Origin: Paracoccus mutanolyticus
GTDB taxonomy: Bacteria; Pseudomonadota; Alphaproteobacteria; Rhodobacterales; Rhodobacteraceae
Length of the DNA: 64,000 nucleotides
Direction of reading: 5' to 3'
NCBI RefSeq assembly: GCF_003285265.1
Contig: NZ_CP030239.1
Location: forward strand, 1,488,001-1,552,000
The position numbers and the translations under genes are program-made. Positions 59,985 through 64,000 of this stretch are shown here, piece by piece (position 1 is the stretch's first letter; each line of letters begins with the position of its first letter). The notes beneath the pieces are model-generated. The model searched no databases. It had not been told where the DNA came from and saw nothing but the letters and a program-made list of their open reading frames with translations.

Positions 59985-60740
59985 ATGCGGTTTTCCGCCA
60001 ACCTGGGCTTTCTCTGGGCCGACCTGTCCCTGCCGCAGGCGATCCGCGCCGCGGCGGCGGCGGGCTTCGATGCCGTCGAATGCCACTGGCCCTATGACGC
60101 CGACCCGGCCGAGGTCGCGGCCGCCCTGCGCGACACCGGCCTGCCGATGCTGGGGCTGAACACCCTGCGCGGGGCCTTGGGCGAAAACGGGCTTTCTGCG
60201 CTGCCTGGCCGCGAGGCCGAGGCCCGGGCCGAGATCGACCGCGCCATCGCCTATGCCCGCGCCATCGGCTGCGGCGCCATCCATGTCATGGCGGGCTTTG
60301 CCGAGGGCGCGGCGGCCGAGGCCGTGTTCCTGGCGAACCTGGACCATGCCTGCCGTTCGGCGCCGGACCTGACCATCCTGATCGAGCCGCTGAACCGCCA
60401 TGACGCGCCGGGTTACTTCCTGACCGGCTCGGACCAGGCGGCGCGGCTGATCGAACGGGTGGGGCACGCGAACCTGAAGCTGATGTTCGACTGCTATCAC
60501 CTTCAGATCATGGAGGGGGATCTTTCGCGGCGGCTGCGGGCGCTGCTGCCGGTCATCGGGCATGTGCAGATCGCCTCGGTCCCCGACCGGGGCACGCCGG
60601 ATCATGGCGAACTGGATTATCGCCATATCTGCGGCGTGCTGCGCGATCTGGGATGGGATCGGCCGTTGGGGGCGGAATACCGGCCTGTCGGGGCGACAGA
60701 GAACAGCCTGGGCTGGTTGCCGGTGCTGCGCGCGGTCTGA
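59985..60740 (+). CDS. Hydroxypyruvate isomerase family protein (Hyi/OtnI-like)
   Basis: TIM-barrel isomerase of 251 residues. MRFSANLGFLWADLSLPQAI, DAVECHWPYD, metal-binding Glu in ILIEPLNRHDAPGYFL and NLKLMFDCYHLQIMEGDL, then GHVQIASVPDRGTPDHGELD with His and Asp ligands, all typical. Hyi interconverts hydroxypyruvate and tartronate semialdehyde; OtnI acts on 2-oxo-tetronates. DenD- and LtnD-like neighbours favour a C4-acid role. Confidence 0.88.
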   Translation: MRFSANLGFLWADLSLPQAIRAAAAAGFDAVECHWPYDADPAEVAAALRDTGLPMLGLNTLRGALGENGLSALPGREAEARAEIDRAIAYARAIGCGAIHVMAGFAEGAAAEAVFLANLDHACRSAPDLTILIEPLNRHDAPGYFLTGSDQAARLIERVGHANLKLMFDCYHLQIMEGDLSRRLRALLPVIGHVQIASVPDRGTPDHGELDYRHICGVLRDLGWDRPLGAEYRPVGATENSLGWLPVLRAV

Positions 60741-60760
60741 CGGCGCGGCGCCGGTGGCGC

Positions 60761-60787
60761 GGCTATTTGGAAAACGGTGAAGATCAG
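60761..60787 (+). repeat. Partial REP-like repeat tag
   Basis: GGCTATTTGGAAAACGGTGA plus AGATCAG matches the tag part (GGGTATTTGGAAAACAGTGA) of the repeat at 49.2 kb, without the G+C hairpin. It lies between the convergent isomerase and dehydrogenase genes. Confidence 0.4.
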
Positions 60788-61685
60788 GCGGGGTCGCCCG
60801 GCAGCCGGGCCTTGGCCTTGCGGGCCAGGATCCTGGCCACCGAGGCGTCGGCCTGGCGGCCGAGGCCCGCCTGCGCGGCCTCGCGGTAAAGCGCCAGCGC
60901 GGCGGTGGCGAGCGGGGTGGGCGTGTCCAGCGCCTGGGCCGCGTCGGTGACGATGCCCAGATCCTTGACGAAGATGTCCACCGCCGAGAAGGGCGTGTAG
61001 TCGCCCCGGACCACCTGCGGGCCGCGGTTCTGGAACATCCAGCTGTTGCCGGCGCATTCCGCGATCACATCCTGCACCGTCGCCAGGTCCAGCCGGATTT
61101 CGCGGCCAGGACCATCGTCCTCGGCCATGGCGGCGATGTGGACACCGGCCAGAAGCTGGTTGATCAGCTTCATCCGGCTGCCGGCGCCGGGTTCCTCGCC
61201 CAGGCGGAAGACCCGCGCCGCGATGGCGTCGAGCGCCGGCTGGATGCGCCGGAAGGCCTGCTCGGGCCCCGAGGCCATGATGCTGATCGCGCCTTCGCGT
61301 GCCTTGGCGGCCCCGCCCGAGACCGGGCGTCGATGGCGAACATCCCTGCCGTGGTGAGGTCGGCGGCGATCGCCACCGCGTCATCGGGCGGCATGGTCGG
61401 GCAGAGCGCAAAGACGGTGCCGGGCCGGGCCGCAGCGACCGCGCCGCCCTGGAACAGCACGCGGCGCGTCTGGGCGGCATCGACCAGGAAGACGAAGACC
61501 GCGTCGCTGTCCTGCACCGCCTCGGCCGGTGTCGTGGCGACCCGGCCCCCGGCCGCCGCCAGGTCCCGGCCGGGCTGGGGGTCGAGGTCGAGCCCGGTGA
61601 CCGGGATGCCGGCGCGGGCCAGCGACAGCGCGGCGCCAAGCCCCATCGAGCCCAGCCCGATGACGGTCGTCGAGAGGTCGGTCAT
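60784..61685 (-). pseudogene. 3-hydroxyisobutyrate dehydrogenase-family oxidoreductase (LtnD/L-threonate dehydrogenase-like), one frameshift
   Basis: Beta-hydroxyacid dehydrogenase of about 300 residues. VIGLGSMGLGAALSLARAGI binds the cofactor; MFAIDA begins the substrate-binding loop, where a shift near 61320 breaks the frame. The rest is intact: RMKLINQLLAGVHIAAMAE with catalytic Lys and Asn, AGNSWMFQNRGPQVV and YTPFSAVDIFVKDLG. GNSWMF and DIFVKDLGIV fit LtnD, which oxidises L-threonate or D-erythronate. Confidence 0.83.
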
Positions 61686-61706
61686 CCGGTTTCCCCCTTG
61701 AAGCGG

Positions 61707-62383
61707 TCAGACATTCATCGACAGGTCGTAATGCATCCGCGCCAGCCCGGGCTCGGCCCGGTCGAACAGTTCGGGCGACAGCCGGACCACCGCCGGCAGG
61801 TCCTCGAACACGCGGCGCAGGTGCAGGCGCATGGTCGCCTCGGCCATGTCGGGGTCCTGGCTTGCGATGGCATCGACGATGGCGCGGTGCTGGTCCACCA
61901 TGACCTGGGCCGGCGTCACGGCCGAGAGCAGGTGGCGTACGCGGTCCAGGTGGATCTTGAGCCCCTGCAGGTGGACGCCGACCAGCGCCTTGCCGGCGAT
62001 GGCGGCCAGGGCGGCGTGGACTCCTCGTCCAGGGCGACCAGCCGGGCGGGGTCGCCAGGGTCCACGGCGGCCTGCCGGTCGATCATCGCGCGCAGCCGGC
62101 CGACCTCGGCGGGACCGGCCATGCGGGTGGCGATGCGCACGATGTCGGCCTCGGTCGCCTCGCGGATGAAGCGGGTGTCGAGCACCCAGTCCATGTTGAT
62201 GCGCGTGACGAAGGTGCCGCGCTGGGGCCGCACCTCCAGCAGGCCCTCGGCGGCCAGACGGATGAAGGCCTCGCGCACGGGCTGGCGCGACAGGTCGTAC
62301 TGGTCGGCGATGTCCTGTTCCGACAGCCGCATGCCGGGCCGCAGGTCGCCGGTCACGATCCGGCGGCGCAGCAGGGCATGCAT
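61707..62383 (-). pseudogene. GntR-family regulator, FCD type, one frameshift
   Basis: Third FCD regulator of the region, about 225 residues. Winged helix: ALLRRRIVTGDLRPGMRLSE, DQYDLSRQPVREAFIRLAAE and VRPQRGTFV. A shift near 62020 (after LVALDEE) leads to the C-terminal FCD part with VDQHRAIVDAIASQDPDMAE. The start is uncertain; an ATG at 62463 is out of frame. Next to LtnD-like, so it may control C4-acid use. Confidence 0.82.
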
Positions 62384-62506
62384 CTGGGCCGCCGCCGGCA
62401 GGTCTGGGTCGGCGCGGGGCAGGCCGGCTGGGGCCGCTGGTCGGTGTGTAACGCTGCCTTCATCGGCCCTCCTGCCCCGGTATTTCGGACGAATGGGGGG
62501 CTTGCG

Positions 62507-63516
62507 TCAACCGCCTCGCACGCGGGCAAAGCCCAGCGTGGTGGTCTGGCGATAAACCTGGCCCATTCCCAGCACGGCCGAAGGATAGTCGGGATGATGC
62601 GGGGCATCGGGCCACAGCTGCGATTCGAGCGCGATGCCGGCGTGGGGGCCGTAGACCTGTCCCGACAGGCCGGGCGCACCGGGACGCAGCAGGGCGCCGG
62701 CATAGACCTGCAGGCCCGGCTCGGTCGAATCGATGGTCATTTGCAGTGACCGGGCGCGCAGGGTGGCGGCGCGGCGCGGCGCCATCGTCCGCCGCGTGCC
62801 CAGGCACAGGTTATGGTCGATCAGCGGGCCCTGAAGCCGGTCGCCCAGCCGCGCGGGCTGGCGGAAATCCAGATGCGTGCCCTGCACCGGGGCGGGCGGG
62901 CCCAGCGGGATCAGGTCGTCGTCCACCGGCAGATAGGTGTCGGCGGGGACGGTCAGCCGGTGATCGGCGACGGTCGGGCGGCCGTCCAGATTGAAGTAGC
63001 TGTGCTGGGCGAAGTTGCAGAACGTGTCCTCGGTCGCGCCGGCGAGGATGGCGATGCGCAAGGCCGGGCCGGGCAGCAGGTGATAGGTCACCCGCACCAG
63101 CAGCGCGCCGGGAAAGCCCATGTGCCCGTCCGGCAGGCGGTCCGACAGGGCCACGAAATCCGGCCCCTGGTCGGCGATGATCCAGTTGCGCTGTCCGGTC
63201 CCGTCCGAGCCCCCGTGCAGCGTCGTGCGGCCGCGTTCGTTGCGGTCCAGCGTCAGCGCCTTGCCGTCCAGCACCGCCCGGCCCCCCGCGATGCGGTTGG
63301 CGCAGCGCCCGACGATGGCGCCGAAATAGCGGCCTTCGGCCAGGTAGGGGGCCAGTTCGGGAAAGCCCAAGACCAGCGGCTGGGCGATACCGTCCAGCCG
63401 CAGATCCTGCAGCGAGGCGCCCCAGGTGATGCCGAGGCCGTCAGCCCATGCGCGGACAGCGTGACGCGCCGGACGGGGCGGCCGTCGGGCAGGGTGCCGA
63501 AGTCCGTGGCGGTCAT
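62507..63516 (-). pseudogene. Aldose 1-epimerase (galactose mutarotase family), one frameshift
   Basis: Interconverts alpha and beta anomers of aldoses, here plausibly to feed a sugar dehydrogenase. Starts MTATDFGTLPDGRPVRRVTL at 63516; a shift near 63430 leads to LGFPELAPYL. GRCANRIAGGRAVLDGKALT, TTLHGGSDG with the catalytic His, NFAQHSYFNLDGRP and the catalytic Glu in GIALESQLWPDAPHH are all present. About 335 residues. Overlaps the lactonase gene by four bases. Confidence 0.87.
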
Positions 63517-64000
63517 GGCCTGACCCGGGGCTCGGCCAGGCCGCGGGCGCCGTCGGGCAGGACCAGCCAGGTGCGGCCGTCCTGTGCGCCGTCCAGCCCC
63601 TCGGCCGCGCTGGTCACCAGGATGCGGTCCAGGTTTTCCCCGATGAAGGCCGGGCAGCTGACCTGGGCCGAGGGCAGGGTGACGCTGTCGATCTGGGTGC
63701 CGTCGGGCGCGTGGCAGACCAGCGTGCCGCTGCCCCAGCGCGCGTTCCAGAAATTGCCGCGCGCGTCGGTCACCGCGCCGTCCGGGTGCTGGTCGGTGCC
63801 GGTCAGGTCCAGATAGATGGCAGGCTCGCCCACCGGCCAGCCGCGGGCGTCCAGCGGCTGGCGCCAGACGATCTGGCGCGCGGTGTCGGCGAAATAGGCG
63901 TGCCGCCCGGCGGGATCGAAGCGATGGCGTTGGGGTGTCCATGCCGTCGCAACCGCTCCTGCCGGCCGTCGAACCTGCGATGGCTCGCGCCCGCGCCGGG
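63513..64000 (-). pseudogene. SMP-30/gluconolactonase-family lactonase, partial at window edge
   Basis: Beta-propeller sugar lactonase; only the C-terminal half lies in the window. HPDGAVTDARGNFWNARWGS holds the metal-binding Asp, CPAFIGENLDRILVTSAAEG and the final blade LPDGARGLAEPRV are family-like. Upstream, FDPAGRHAYFADT is in the same frame but the part before it (near 63925) is shifted. It should open sugar 1,4-lactones (arabinono- or xylonolactone) to the acid used by the IlvD/EDD dehydratase. Confidence 0.8.

Overview
The window looks like chromosomal DNA from an alphaproteobacterium of the order Rhodobacterales, most likely Paracoccus or a close relative. The reasons are the high G+C (40 of 60 bases in 37141-37200), the gene order hemJ-rho-mnmE-mnmG-rsmG-parA-parB next to a cluster of DnaA boxes, a glutathione-dependent formaldehyde cluster (gfa, flhA, fghA) as known from Paracoccus denitrificans, and a 41-residue ribosomal protein L36. 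The genus is an inference, not a proof.

Layout. 1-2.4 kb: glycine betaine monooxygenase genes gbcA-gbcB (minus strand). 2.6-3.6 kb: a broken TAXI-type solute-binding protein gene carrying an IS3 transposase scrap. 3.56-3.96 kb: the predicted chromosomal origin, with eight DnaA-box-like sites and an AT-rich stretch. 4-11.2 kb: hemJ, rho, mnmE (broken), mnmG, rsmG, parA and parB, with two perfect parS sites inside the start regions of mnmG and rsmG. 11.2-16.1 kb: grpE-hrcA, and divergently rph-rdgB-ridA-like-hemW-DUF454. 16.2-19.8 kb: formaldehyde oxidation (gfa, flhA, fghA) enclosing a clpP-like gene. 19.9-20.5 kb: mobA. 20.5-28.1 kb: a long minus-strand thiamin operon (thiD-thiO-thiS-thiG-thiE-thiF-thiY-tenA-thiZ-thiX) behind a TPP riboswitch. 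28.1-36.9 kb: ugd, an aldehyde dehydrogenase, aroQ, a NitT/TauT-type ABC transporter, rpmJ, tRNA-Val(GAC) and an N-formylglutamate amidohydrolase. 37-42.2 kb: pnp, two surface-polysaccharide genes and a peroxiredoxin.

42.3-64 kb is an accessory sugar and sugar-acid catabolic region. It holds an aldehyde dehydrogenase, a KDG-type kinase, a sugar ABC importer, three FCD-type GntR regulators, SDR enzymes, an IlvD/EDD-type sugar-acid dehydratase, two different 2-keto-3-deoxy-sugar-acid dehydratase candidates, a 2,4-diketo acid hydrolase candidate, DenD-, LtnD- and hydroxypyruvate-isomerase-like enzymes, an aldose epimerase and a lactonase. Together they outline non-phosphorylative oxidation of pentoses or deoxysugars and use of C4 acids. 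Palindromes with a GTATAC core stand before several of these genes and before two distant genes, and suggest a GntR regulon.

Two anomalies run through the window. About twenty genes, including conserved ones, carry small frameshifts. In at least five places an internal piece of a conserved gene is replaced by a short unrelated scrap (about 50-155 bases), one of them clearly from an IS3 transposase. This is either unusual patchwork damage or, perhaps more likely, a draft-assembly artefact. I saw no CRISPR array, complete prophage or complete insertion sequence, and no clearly new defence or biosynthetic system.
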